Positions 1 through 9,137 of a stretch of DNA of 64,000 nt are shown here, piece after piece; positions within the stretch are counted from its first letter, which is position 1; each line of letters opens with the position of its first letter. The DNA comes from Winogradskyella schleiferi (GTDB lineage: Bacteria; Bacteroidota; Bacteroidia; Flavobacteriales; Flavobacteriaceae), in assembly GCF_013394655.1 (NCBI RefSeq), contig NZ_CP053351.1, forward strand, positions 992,001 to 1,056,000, written 5' to 3'. A program made the position numbers and the translations under genes. Below the pieces are notes generated by a model. It had not been told where the DNA came from. It saw only the letters and a program-made list of their open reading frames with translations, and did no database searches.

Positions 1-340
1 AAGTGTAGATCGTACGAACCACCTTTACGTTTATGGTACAGATCAAAAAGGGATTGCAGCGTTGGTAAAGGAGAATCCTGTTTTAGGCGAAAAGTTACAT
101 GCGAGACTGGAGTTTACAAAAGCTGAAGTCATTTGGGCTGTGCGACACGAAATGGCCAGAAGTATAGAGGATGTTTTGGCAAGACGTGTGCGTATTTTGT
201 TTTTAGATGCGAAAGCGGCCGTGGAAATTACACCAATGGTAGGCGAGTTATTAAGAGCCGAATTAAACCAAACTATCGATTGGCGAGCAGAACAAATATC
301 AAATTTTATTGAGATTGCCGATCAATATATATTAAAATAA
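1..340 (+). CDS. glpD: Glycerol-3-phosphate dehydrogenase, C-terminal part (cut by left edge)
   Basis: The reading frame is open from base 2 to a TAA at 338-340, so this is the last 112 residues of a gene that begins outside the window. The visible sequence (HLYVYGTD, then AEVIWAVRHEMARSIEDVLARR) matches the C-terminal helical domain of FAD-dependent glycerol-3-phosphate dehydrogenases, which oxidise glycerol 3-phosphate to dihydroxyacetone phosphate at the inner face of the cytoplasmic membrane and pass electrons to quinone. The FAD-binding part is not visible. The assignment rests on this C-terminal domain and on glpK starting 54 bp downstream on the same strand, with glpF after it: a standard glycerol catabolic cluster. 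Confidence 0.85.
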   Translation, partial: SVDRTNHLYVYGTDQKGIAALVKENPVLGEKLHARLEFTKAEVIWAVRHEMARSIEDVLARRVRILFLDAKAAVEITPMVGELLRAELNQTIDWRAEQISNFIEIADQYILK

Positions 341-394
341 ACTAATTTTTACCGAACGTCTACTTCGGCAAAAGTAACATATAAACAACAAAAT

Positions 395-1891
395 ATGGGG
401 AAATATATCCTATCCTTAGATCAGGGAACGACAAGTTCTAGAGCTATTGTTTTCGATAAAAACGGTAATATCATATCTCAAGCCCAAAAAGAGTTTACGC
501 AGCATTTTCCCAAATCGGGTTGGGTAGAACACGATCCCAGGGAAATTTGGTCTTCACAAGCTGGTGTAGCTGCGGAAGCCATTGCTAGTAAAGGACTAAA
601 TGTGGAAAATATCGCAGCTATAGGAATCACTAATCAGCGCGAAACTGTAGTAGTTTGGGATAAAAATACAGGAGAACCCGTTTACAACGCCATTGTTTGG
701 CAAGACAAAAGAACCTCTGATTACTGCGATCAACTTAAAAAGGAGGGAAAAGCACAAATGATCAAAGAAAAAACAGGATTGGTCATTGATTCCTATTTTT
801 CTGGAACTAAAGTAAAATGGATTCTCGATAATGTGGAAGGTGCCAGAAAAAAAGCAGAAGCTGGAGATTTAATTTTGGGAACTATAGACAGTTGGTTGGT
901 CTGGAATTTTACCAAAGGCAAACAGCACATTACTGATGTAACCAATGCGTCAAGAACCTTGATGTTTAACATCAATACCATGGAATGGGACGATGAATTA
1001 TTAGGGTTGTTGACGATTCCCGAAAGTATGTTACCGGAAGTGAAGGCCTCAAGTGAAGTTTATGGTCATACAACGTCCACTTTTTATGATACTAAAATTC
1101 CAATTGCAGGTATCGCTGGCGATCAACAAGCGGCTTTATTTGGACAAATGTGTACTAAACCCGGAATGGTTAAAAACACCTACGGCACAGGTTGCTTTAT
1201 GTTGATGAACATTGGCGAAAAACCGATCGTATCCAAGAATAATTTATTGACTACAGTGGCTTGGCAAATCAACGGTAAAACAACTTATGCTCTAGAAGGA
1301 AGTGTTTTTATAGCAGGAGCCGTTGTACAATGGTTGCGGGATAGTCTGAAAATCATAAGAAATTCTTCCGATGTTGAAGCTTTGGCTTCGTCAGTTGAAC
1401 ATACAGACGGTGTATATTTTGTACCGGCTTTTGCAGGTCTTGGAGCACCACATTGGAACCAGCATGCAAAAGGCACCATGTTCGGCTTGACAAGAGGAAG
1501 TACAGATGCGCATATCGCAAGAGCGGCATTGGAATCTATTGCATTCCAGACCATGGATATTTTAAAAGCGATGGAAGCGGATTCTGGTTTATCAATTAAA
1601 GAATTACGTGTCGATGGAGGTGCAACAATTAATAATATGTTGATGCAGTTTCAGTCCGATGTTTTAAATACCGAGACCATTCGGCCAAAAGTTGTGGAGA
1701 CTACGGCGATGGGAGCAGCATTTTTAGCTGGTCTGGCAGTTGGCTATTGGGATAATCCTGAAGAAATTCAGGATATCTGGCAAACGGATAAAACCTTTAG
1801 CCCAATGAAAGATAGGACAGAAATAAAAACACATATCAAAGGTTGGTATAGAGCGATTGACGCTTTGGAATATTGGACAAAAAATGTGTGA
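395..1891 (+). CDS. glpK: Glycerol kinase
   Basis: This 498-residue protein has the full usual length of glycerol kinase and phosphorylates glycerol to glycerol 3-phosphate with ATP in the cytoplasm. The N-terminal FGGY domain opens with the phosphate-binding [14 protein letters not shown] (residues 7-20). The C-terminal FGGY domain contains GTGCFMLMN and the adenosine/phosphate motif [16 protein letters not shown]. The ATG start is followed directly by the conserved family start [13 protein letters not shown]. It lies between glpD and glpF on the same strand, so the three genes take up glycerol, trap it and oxidise it. No frameshift or missing motif was seen. Confidence 0.97.
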   Translation: MGKYILSLDQGTTSSRAIVFDKNGNIISQAQKEFTQHFPKSGWVEHDPREIWSSQAGVAAEAIASKGLNVENIAAIGITNQRETVVVWDKNTGEPVYNAIVWQDKRTSDYCDQLKKEGKAQMIKEKTGLVIDSYFSGTKVKWILDNVEGARKKAEAGDLILGTIDSWLVWNFTKGKQHITDVTNASRTLMFNINTMEWDDELLGLLTIPESMLPEVKASSEVYGHTTSTFYDTKIPIAGIAGDQQAALFGQMCTKPGMVKNTYGTGCFMLMNIGEKPIVSKNNLLTTVAWQINGKTTYALEGSVFIAGAVVQWLRDSLKIIRNSSDVEALASSVEHTDGVYFVPAFAGLGAPHWNQHAKGTMFGLTRGSTDAHIARAALESIAFQTMDILKAMEADSGLSIKELRVDGGATINNMLMQFQSDVLNTETIRPKVVETTAMGAAFLAGLAVGYWDNPEEIQDIWQTDKTFSPMKDRTEIKTHIKGWYRAIDALEYWTKNV

Positions 1892-2112
1892 TGTTTTGTG
1901 TGTGAAATTTAAAACCACGTCTTAAGGCGATTTTGAAAGATTTTATTGGTCATCACTGCTTTTTGCAGATAGCAATTTAGTCTTGATTCTATTGTCTAAA
2001 AGCGACTTGTGCTGAACTTGATTCAGTAAGCGGTCTTTTCACTAATAACAAAATTTAATACTCTGTTTAACTTAGAATTTGTAATTAAATATAATCAACA
2101 ACGTAAAAAGAT

Positions 2113-2841
2113 ATGACACCATTTATAGCAGAAATTATTGGCACAGCGATTTTAATTTTACTCGGTGGAGGCGTTGTTGCCAATGTTGTGCTCAATAAAA
2201 CCATAGGAAATAACAGCGGTTGGATTGTGATTACAACAGGTTGGGCATTGGCGGTTTACGTAGCCGTCGTTATTGCTGGCCCACATAGTGGCGCACATAT
2301 CAATCCTGCGGTTACAGTGGCCTTAGCTGTTGCAGGTAAATTTCCTTGGACTGATGTACCGTTGTTTGTGTTAGCCCAAATGATTGGAGCAATGATTGGA
2401 TCAACAACAGTTTGGTTAACCTATAGAAATCACTTTGAAGAAACGGAAGATGGAGATTCTAAAAAAGCAGTCTTCTGTACGGCTCCAGCCATAAGGAATA
2501 CATTTTCAAACTTTTTTAGTGAAATGCTAGGAACGTTTGTTTTGTTGTTCACGATTTTCTATTTTACAGATGCCAGTATCAATGAAACGGAAACCGTTAT
2601 TGGTTTAGGTTCTTTAGGTGCTTTGCCTGTGGCGTTCTTGGTGTGGTCTATTGGTTTGTCTCTTGGTGGTACAACTGGTTATGCCATTAATCCTGCAAGG
2701 GATTTAGGGCCACGAATTATGCATGCAATTTTACCTATAAAAAATAAAGCTAATAGTGATTGGGCTTATGCTTGGATACCAGTTGTAGGGCCACTGGTGG
2801 GAGGCGCACTGGCGGCTTTTTTAATGATGGCTTTGTTGTAA
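2113..2841 (+). CDS. glpF: Glycerol uptake facilitator (aquaglyceroporin, MIP family)
   Basis: This 242-residue inner-membrane channel has the two half-repeats of the major intrinsic protein family. The two pore motifs are intact: HINPAV (NPA at residues 64-66) and YAINPARDLGPR (NPA at 193-195). The Asp after the second NPAR is typical of glycerol-conducting rather than water-only channels. Six hydrophobic segments are visible. It allows passive glycerol entry, and glpK 221 bp upstream then traps glycerol as the phosphate. The gap to glpK has no convincing terminator, so the two genes may share a transcript, but a separate promoter cannot be excluded. Confidence 0.95.
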   Translation: MTPFIAEIIGTAILILLGGGVVANVVLNKTIGNNSGWIVITTGWALAVYVAVVIAGPHSGAHINPAVTVALAVAGKFPWTDVPLFVLAQMIGAMIGSTTVWLTYRNHFEETEDGDSKKAVFCTAPAIRNTFSNFFSEMLGTFVLLFTIFYFTDASINETETVIGLGSLGALPVAFLVWSIGLSLGGTTGYAINPARDLGPRIMHAILPIKNKANSDWAYAWIPVVGPLVGGALAAFLMMALL

Positions 2842-2870
2842 AAATTAGTTATATTTTGTTTAGATTTGAG

Positions 2871-2900
2871 AATGTCAACTCTTAAAGGGTTGGCATTTTC
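2871..2900 (+). terminator. Rho-independent terminator after glpF
   Basis: The arms AATGTCAAC (2871-2879) and GTTGGCATT (2889-2897) pair over 9 bp, with one G-U, around a 9-nt loop. A short T run follows. It ends the glp transcript 30 bp after the glpF stop and separates it from the regulator gene. Confidence 0.65.
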
Positions 2901-2966
2901 TGTATTCATTTTTTAATTCCATTTTATAATTATTTCCTTAAGTGAAAAAGACATAATACTAACTTT

Positions 2967-5741
2967 ATGAAATTAATGAAAAATATTCTGCTCTTATTAA
3001 GTGTGTCTTTAGTCTTGATTTTGAACAGTCAAGAGTTGCCGCCTATACAAACTTATACAGCGTTTGATTATGGTGGCGAGAATCAAAACTGGATGATTTC
3101 CCAAGATTCCAAAGGTTATATTTATGTTGCTAATAATTTAGGCCTGTTAGAATTTAACGGTTCTGATTGGATGCCTTATCGATCTCCCAATAATACGGTC
3201 CTTAGAGCTGTTAAGGTTATTGATGATAGAATATATTCCGGGTGTTATGAAGAATTTGGCTATTGGAAGCGCAATGATTTAGGAATTTTGGACTACTATT
3301 CTTTAATCCCTAAGTTGGGCGAGAAAATATTAAGTGAAGATCAAATTTGGGATATATTAAGTTATGAGGAATGGGTGTTGTTTCAAGCTGGTCATGCACT
3401 ATACTTTTACAACAAAACTTCTGAGACTTTTAAAACTATAAATTCCGAGAACATAATTTACAAAGTTTTTAATGTCAACAATCAAATTTACTACCATGTG
3501 GCTAATGAAGGCATTTATGTCTTAGAAGGCGGTCAGCCAAAATTAGTAATTAATGATCGTATTGTTTTGGAGGATAGAGTTATAGATGTTTTTATGCATA
3601 ATGAAAAGCTGATTATTTTATCACGTAATTCAGGGTTTTTTCAGTTTGATGATGATAAGTTAAGCGAATGGAATGTGTCTTCAAATAAAAGGCTGAAGGA
3701 ATTAAATGTGTTTAGCAATATTCAACTAAACGATCAAAGTTTTGTTTTAGGGACAATTTCCGATGGGTTAATTAAAATTAATACAAGAGGAGAAATTGAA
3801 TATGAAATAAATCAAAAAAATGGATTAGCTAATAATACGGTTCTATCTCTTTTTGAAGACCATGAAAACAACGTATGGACAGGTTTGGATAATGGAATAA
3901 ACTGCATCAATGTGAATTCGTCAATAAAAACATTTATAGACTATTATGGAAATATTGGTACGGTTTATACGACACTAATTTTTAACAATTATCTCTATGT
4001 TGGTACAAATCAAGGTTTGTTTTATAGGGCATTAGATTCGAAAAATCAAGATTTTAGTTTTGTAAAAGGTACAGCGGGCCAGGTTTGGAGTCTTTATAAT
4101 GATAACAATGAAAACTTATTTTGTGGGCATCACTTAGGAACTTTTATTGTTGAGGTGGACGTTGCAAAAAGTATCAGTACTATTTTAGGGGCTTGGAATT
4201 TTAAAAAAATACCAAATCACGACGATCTTTTGCTCCAAGGGAATTACGACGGCTTGTATGTGCTTCAAAAGAAAAACAACTCTTGGGATGTGCGCAATAA
4301 AATTGAAGGTTTTAAAAATTCGTCACGTTTTTTCGAAATCAACGACTGGAATCAAATCTTGGTAAATAATGAATACAAAGGTGTTTTTGTAATTCAGTTA
4401 GATAGTACGTTGCATGAGGTTGTAGATATAAAACGCCAATTGGAATTAAGATTAGGAAAGAATTCGGGATTAATTAGTTACAAAGGCCATATTTTATATA
4501 CGTCTGAGGATGGTGTGTTTGATTATAATAAAAACGATGGAAAATTTGAAAAAAACAATGAGTTAAGTGAAAAAGTTTCGCCGTACGAATCTGCAAAAAT
4601 GGTAGTAGATCAAAAGGGGAAGCTCTGGTTGTTTTCAGATCAAAACATAAGTTTTATTGATAATGACAATCTTACCAATAAACCCGAACTAACAACGATT
4701 TCGATTCCTTCAAAATTGAGAAAAGGGGTGCTTGGTTTTGAGAATATTCAGCATATTGAAAAAGACAAATATGTTATTGGAACTTCTTATGGATATTTAA
4801 CCTTGAATGCATCGCAGATAACAAATGAATCTGATTATTTTATTTATCTCAATGCAGTGAAAATTACGGATCAAAATGATAATGTCAGAATGTTACCTAT
4901 TCAAGACAAGGGAGATTTTGAACACAAACATGGCGCATTGTTTTTTGAATATTCGGTGCCGGAATACAATAAATTTCTGGATGTCAATTATCAGTACAAG
5001 TTAAATGGCGAGATGGAACGGTGGAGCTCATGGTCTGGGCGCTCAAGTGTTCAATTCGAAAATCTTTCTTTTGGCGAATATAACTTGGAAATTAGAGCCA
5101 AAGTCGGAAATCAGCAAACAAGAAATATAGTATATTACCAATTTACAATTGACAGGCCTTGGTATATCACAAATCTAGCTATAATAGTGTATCTATTAAT
5201 CGTTTTAGCCATTGGCATTTTTGTGCATAAAGCCTATAAATTTTACTACAACCGAATTATAAGACATGAGCATCTTAAGAATGAAAGACAGATTATACAA
5301 GTTAAAAATGAAAAATTAAATCAGGACATTGAAGGGAAAAATAGGGAGTTGGCTATTTCTACTATGAGCATTATCAAAAAAAATGAAATGCTTCGTAAAA
5401 TAAAAAAGGAATTAAAGAAGGCTAAAAATAAATCGGATATTGGAAGTGCTGTTGAGTTAATAGATGATAATTTGAACAATACTAAAGATTGGAAATTCTT
5501 CAAAGAAGCTTTCAACAATGCCGATAAAGATTTTATGGATAAAATTAAAGCTGAACATCCAGAATTAACACCCAACGATTTGAAATTTTGCGCCTATTTA
5601 AGGTTGAATTTATCCTCTAAGGAAATGGCGCCACTGCTTAATATATCTATAAAAAGTGTGGAAACTAAACGTTATCGATTGCGCAAAAAATTACAATTAC
5701 ATCACGATGATAGCTTAGTTAATTATATCTTAAAATTCTAA
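2967..5741 (+). CDS. Membrane-spanning propeller/Y_Y_Y sensor with cytoplasmic LuxR-type HTH
   Basis: This is a 924-residue one-piece sensor-regulator. A signal peptide (MKLMKNILLLLSVSLVLILNS) is followed by about 620 residues of beta-propeller-like repeats (for example WDILSYEEWVLFQAGHALYF and GTISDGLIKINTRG), as in periplasmic sensor domains of Bacteroidota hybrid regulators. A Y_Y_Y-type domain (about residues 650-725) comes next, then one membrane helix (about 735-755), a coiled coil (about 765-830) and a C-terminal helix-turn-helix (about 866-924, including LSSKEMAPLLNISIKSVETK). No histidine kinase or receiver domain is visible, so signalling would pass directly from the periplasm to the HTH. 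It lies just upstream of the SusC/SusD pair and by family precedent probably controls it. The ligand is unknown. Confidence 0.8.
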   Translation: MKLMKNILLLLSVSLVLILNSQELPPIQTYTAFDYGGENQNWMISQDSKGYIYVANNLGLLEFNGSDWMPYRSPNNTVLRAVKVIDDRIYSGCYEEFGYWKRNDLGILDYYSLIPKLGEKILSEDQIWDILSYEEWVLFQAGHALYFYNKTSETFKTINSENIIYKVFNVNNQIYYHVANEGIYVLEGGQPKLVINDRIVLEDRVIDVFMHNEKLIILSRNSGFFQFDDDKLSEWNVSSNKRLKELNVFSNIQLNDQSFVLGTISDGLIKINTRGEIEYEINQKNGLANNTVLSLFEDHENNVWTGLDNGINCINVNSSIKTFIDYYGNIGTVYTTLIFNNYLYVGTNQGLFYRALDSKNQDFSFVKGTAGQVWSLYNDNNENLFCGHHLGTFIVEVDVAKSISTILGAWNFKKIPNHDDLLLQGNYDGLYVLQKKNNSWDVRNKIEGFKNSSRFFEINDWNQILVNNEYKGVFVIQLDSTLHEVVDIKRQLELRLGKNSGLISYKGHILYTSEDGVFDYNKNDGKFEKNNELSEKVSPYESAKMVVDQKGKLWLFSDQNISFIDNDNLTNKPELTTISIPSKLRKGVLGFENIQHIEKDKYVIGTSYGYLTLNASQITNESDYFIYLNAVKITDQNDNVRMLPIQDKGDFEHKHGALFFEYSVPEYNKFLDVNYQYKLNGEMERWSSWSGRSSVQFENLSFGEYNLEIRAKVGNQQTRNIVYYQFTIDRPWYITNLAIIVYLLIVLAIGIFVHKAYKFYYNRIIRHEHLKNERQIIQVKNEKLNQDIEGKNRELAISTMSIIKKNEMLRKIKKELKKAKNKSDIGSAVELIDDNLNNTKDWKFFKEAFNNADKDFMDKIKAEHPELTPNDLKFCAYLRLNLSSKEMAPLLNISIKSVETKRYRLRKKLQLHHDDSLVNYILKF

Positions 5742-6042
5742 TACCTCGACAATCACATTTTCTACCTAGACATTGCCACGACAAGCTATTTAAGATGGCC
5801 TATATTAAGAATTTGTTAAGAAAAATGATGCACTTAATAAAGCTAGTGTTTATAGACTTTACGAGAACAGTAATAGAATATTTTTTTGTTAAAATTTATG
5901 ATGTCGGTTTTTTATCGAGGTGATTATTGTGGAATTAACAATTTATTGGGTTTAAATTTACAATATCATAAAATTGGAAGTCTAAAGTAAATTTAGGTAT
6001 TATCTAATTTTGGAAACTAAATAATTAATCAAATCAATATTT
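5742..6042. other. Intergenic region before the SusC gene
   Basis: This is about 300 bp of AT-rich DNA between the regulator stop and the SusC start. It holds no convincing gene. The only clear element is a -7-like box near the 3' end (annotated separately). The length and position fit a regulated promoter region for the SusC/SusD operon. Confidence 0.5.
6005..6012 (+). promoter_or_regulatory. Bacteroidota -7 box (TAATTTTG) for SusC/SusD
   Basis: TAATTTTG fits the TAnnTTTG consensus of the Bacteroidota primary sigma factor and would place the transcript start about 25 bp before the SusC ATG. No good -33 TTG element is seen at the usual 19-nt spacing, which would fit a promoter that needs an activator. 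Confidence 0.45.
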
Positions 6043-9000
6043 ATGAAATTAAAATTTCAAAGATCAAGAATTGAAATATTCTTTTGTCTCTTTCTATTGT
6101 GTAGCTCTTTTTCCCTTATGGCTCAGACCACAGTAACAGGGAAAGTGATTTCTGCTTCAGATAACATGCCCTTGCCTGGCGCATCTGTTGTGGAGAAAGG
6201 AACATCTAATGGAACGCAAACGGATTTCGATGGCGCATTTACTTTAGATGTAGTAAATGAGTCTGCTGTTTTAGTGGTATCTTATGTGGGCTTTAAAACT
6301 CAAGAGGTGCCTTTTGCTTCAAATGAAATTACTGTGACATTGGAAGATGATAGTGCATTGAGTGAGGTAGTTGTTGTAGGTTATGGTACACAGAAGAAAA
6401 GCGATATCGTAAATGCTGTAGCTTCGGTGGATATGGAAGATGCGGTTTTAACTCCTACTTCAGATGTAAATGAGATGTTACGTGGTAGGATCCCTGGTTT
6501 ACAAGTTAATGTTGGAGGTGGAACACTAAGGCCAGGTGGTACTTCGGACATTATTTTTAGAGGGCAAGGTTCTATTGAAGGTAATGTAAGTGCAATCTAC
6601 GTTGTAGATGGAATTATTAGAGAAGACGGTATTGAGGATATTGACGCAGACGATATAAAATCTGTTGAATTTTTGAAAGATGCCTCTGCTCAGGCTATTT
6701 ATGGTTCTAGAGGTGCTAATGGTGTGGTTTTAATAACTACTAAACGCGGTTCTGTTGGTAAAGTTAGTGTTAGCTATCATGGCTTTCTAACAACAAAAAC
6801 GATTGAGAGAAATTTCGATGTTTATAGTGGGCAAGAATTTGCGCAGTTAAGAAGAGAGGCTTTTAGGTCAACAAGAAACGACGACAGTTATGCTGATGAT
6901 GTTATTGATAATGTATTCTCAGAGGTTGAATATGATAACCTAATCAACAATCGTTTCGTGGATTGGGAAGAAGAATTATTGAGAAACGGTGTGGTGAATA
7001 GTCAAGCGATTAGTATAAGTGGTGGTACAGAAATGACTAAGGTTTTTGGTAGTATAAACTATTTTAAAGAAGATGGTCTTATTCCTACCTCTAGTTATAC
7101 AAGAAAAACGTTACGTTTAAATGTAGATCAAAAAATATCGGATAAGTTTTCTGTTAATTTTGATTTGAATTTATTAAATGATGATACAAATAGAGCAGCA
7201 AATGTTAATGTTATTACCTTCTCACCGTTAGGAACTGCTTATAATGAAGACGGCAGTCTAACGCGTTTTCCAAGTGGTGAAGAATCATCACCTGTAAATC
7301 CTATATGGAATTTACGTGAGCAATCTAACAAAGAAAAAGGAAATGACTATGTCATTAATGTAACTCCAATATGGCAAATTACAAAAGATTTACAATATCA
7401 ATTTAAGGCAAATTTTACTAGAAGAACCTCAGAAAGGGGACAATATCAATCGTCTTTAAGTAGTGCGGGTGATGATGTTAGAGGTATTGCAAGAATTGAT
7501 AATCAATTAAGAGAGTCTCATCTGTTGGAAAATATCCTAACGTATGATAAAGCTATTAATGAAAATAATAGATTAAATGTAACCTTAGTGCAATCCTCCC
7601 AAGAAAACGAATTCTCTAGAACATTTACACAAGGTGAAGGGTTCTTAAATGAAGATTTGGGTTATAATGGAATTGCTAGTGCAACGGGTCGGGTAACTGT
7701 AGAACGCGATGGAGACAAATTTCGATATTTAGGATATATGGCTAGAGCACGATATACTTTACTAAATAGATATACACTTGAGGGTATTATTAGAGCTGAT
7801 GGAGCTTCATTAAATGGAGAAGGTAACGAATGGAGTTATAATCCAGCAGGTTCTTTTGCTTGGAAAATACATAATGAAAGCTTTTTAGAAGATGTAAATT
7901 CTATACAAGAATTAAAGGTTAGAGCAAGTTATGGGTCTTTGGTTAACGATTTAGGGCGTGCTTATACATCGCTATTTACAGCAGATTTTCAACCGTATAT
8001 TTTTGATGAAGAATCTGCCTCAGGATATTCTCCTTCAACTATTTTACCTAATCCTAATTTAAAATTCGAAAGAATTACGACCTTAAACCTTGGGTTGGAT
8101 TTTTCGATATTCAATAGAATATTAACAGGTAACATAAATTGGTATGATGCAAGAACTACTGATTTATTGTTAAGAAGAGGTGTGCCACCAGTCACAGGAT
8201 ATACATCAACATTCTTTAATGCTGGTGAATTGCAAAATACAGGTATCGAAATTGGCTTAACTGCAAATATTATCAATACAGAAGATTTTAAATGGTCTGT
8301 TTCTACCAATTGGTCTAATAACAGAAACGAATTATTAGAACTGTATAATGACGGGAATGGTGATGCCATTACAGAAGATAATTCATTTAATTATTATGTT
8401 GGTCAGCCAGTTGGTGTTATTTATCAATATGCATTTGACGGGATATGGCAAGAAGGGGAAGATTATGCAAATTCACCTCAGGCGAATCCAGAATCGGTAA
8501 ATACGCAAGATAACTTGAGACCTGGTGACATTAGAATAAAGGATGTTAACGGTGTTGATGATGAAGGCAATACAATACCTGGTCCAGATGGAAAAATAAC
8601 TCCTGAAGATCGTGTGTTTATCGACCCTAATCCAGATTGGTTTGGTTCACTATCTACAACAATTGCTTATAAAGGTTTTGATTTATTTGTAGATTTTTAT
8701 GCTGTGGAAGGGGCAACAAAAATTAATCCATTTTTAAATGAGTACAACAATGGTGGTACGTTAAGAGGAGATTTAAATGGTGTTAAAGTAGATTATTACA
8801 CACCAGAAAATCCATCAACCACATTTCCGCGTCCTAATAAAGATTCTGCCGATCAATACTTAAATTCAATGGCAGTTAAAGATGCTTCTTACATTAGGTT
8901 AAGAACGGTAAGTTTGGGATATACCTTAGCAGAAAAGTTTACGTCTAAGTTAAATTTTGAGCAGATTAGGTTATATGCTACCGCAACAAATGTATTTACA

Positions 9001-9117
9001 AATACAGATTATATTGGGTATAGTCCAGAGGTAAACATAAGATCTACCTTTTCTAATGCTGATACAGGTTATCCAGATGCCAAAGCATTCACATTTGGAA
9101 TAAGAATTAAATTTTAA
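6043..9117 (+). CDS. SusC/RagA-family TonB-dependent outer-membrane receptor
   Basis: This 1024-residue outer-membrane transporter begins with a signal peptide ending at SLMAQ (about residue 28). A carboxypeptidase-regulatory-like domain follows (about 30-115, containing LPGASVVEKGTSNGTQTDFDG), then the SusC-signature linker EVVVVGYGTQKKSD, a plug domain (about 115-235, with AIYGSRGANGVVLITTKRG) and a long beta barrel ending in FTFGIRIKF with a terminal Phe. Proteins of this class import substrates across the outer membrane using TonB energy, with the partner SusD acting as a lid. The SusD gene starts 21 bp downstream. Neighbouring genes suggest a glycerophosphodiester or related phosphoester rather than a glycan as substrate; that is inference from context only. 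Confidence 0.95.
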   Translation: MKLKFQRSRIEIFFCLFLLCSSFSLMAQTTVTGKVISASDNMPLPGASVVEKGTSNGTQTDFDGAFTLDVVNESAVLVVSYVGFKTQEVPFASNEITVTLEDDSALSEVVVVGYGTQKKSDIVNAVASVDMEDAVLTPTSDVNEMLRGRIPGLQVNVGGGTLRPGGTSDIIFRGQGSIEGNVSAIYVVDGIIREDGIEDIDADDIKSVEFLKDASAQAIYGSRGANGVVLITTKRGSVGKVSVSYHGFLTTKTIERNFDVYSGQEFAQLRREAFRSTRNDDSYADDVIDNVFSEVEYDNLINNRFVDWEEELLRNGVVNSQAISISGGTEMTKVFGSINYFKEDGLIPTSSYTRKTLRLNVDQKISDKFSVNFDLNLLNDDTNRAANVNVITFSPLGTAYNEDGSLTRFPSGEESSPVNPIWNLREQSNKEKGNDYVINVTPIWQITKDLQYQFKANFTRRTSERGQYQSSLSSAGDDVRGIARIDNQLRESHLLENILTYDKAINENNRLNVTLVQSSQENEFSRTFTQGEGFLNEDLGYNGIASATGRVTVERDGDKFRYLGYMARARYTLLNRYTLEGIIRADGASLNGEGNEWSYNPAGSFAWKIHNESFLEDVNSIQELKVRASYGSLVNDLGRAYTSLFTADFQPYIFDEESASGYSPSTILPNPNLKFERITTLNLGLDFSIFNRILTGNINWYDARTTDLLLRRGVPPVTGYTSTFFNAGELQNTGIEIGLTANIINTEDFKWSVSTNWSNNRNELLELYNDGNGDAITEDNSFNYYVGQPVGVIYQYAFDGIWQEGEDYANSPQANPESVNTQDNLRPGDIRIKDVNGVDDEGNTIPGPDGKITPEDRVFIDPNPDWFGSLSTTIAYKGFDLFVDFYAVEGATKINPFLNEYNNGGTLRGDLNGVKVDYYTPENPSTTFPRPNKDSADQYLNSMAVKDASYIRLRTVSLGYTLAEKFTSKLNFEQIRLYATATNVFTNTDYIGYSPEVNIRSTFSNADTGYPDAKAFTFGIRIKF

Positions 9118-9137
9118 TTAAAAAAAAGAATAGTATT

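Noticed and set aside
2012..2026. Hairpin CTGAA/TTCAG between glpK and glpF as a terminator
   Set aside because: The stem is only 5 bp with a loose extension and a broken T run; it may be a remnant of a common short palindrome but is too weak to call.
5884..5980. Small ORF of about 30 codons before the SusC gene
   Set aside because: It has no recognisable signal, family or promoter and lies in a likely regulatory region.
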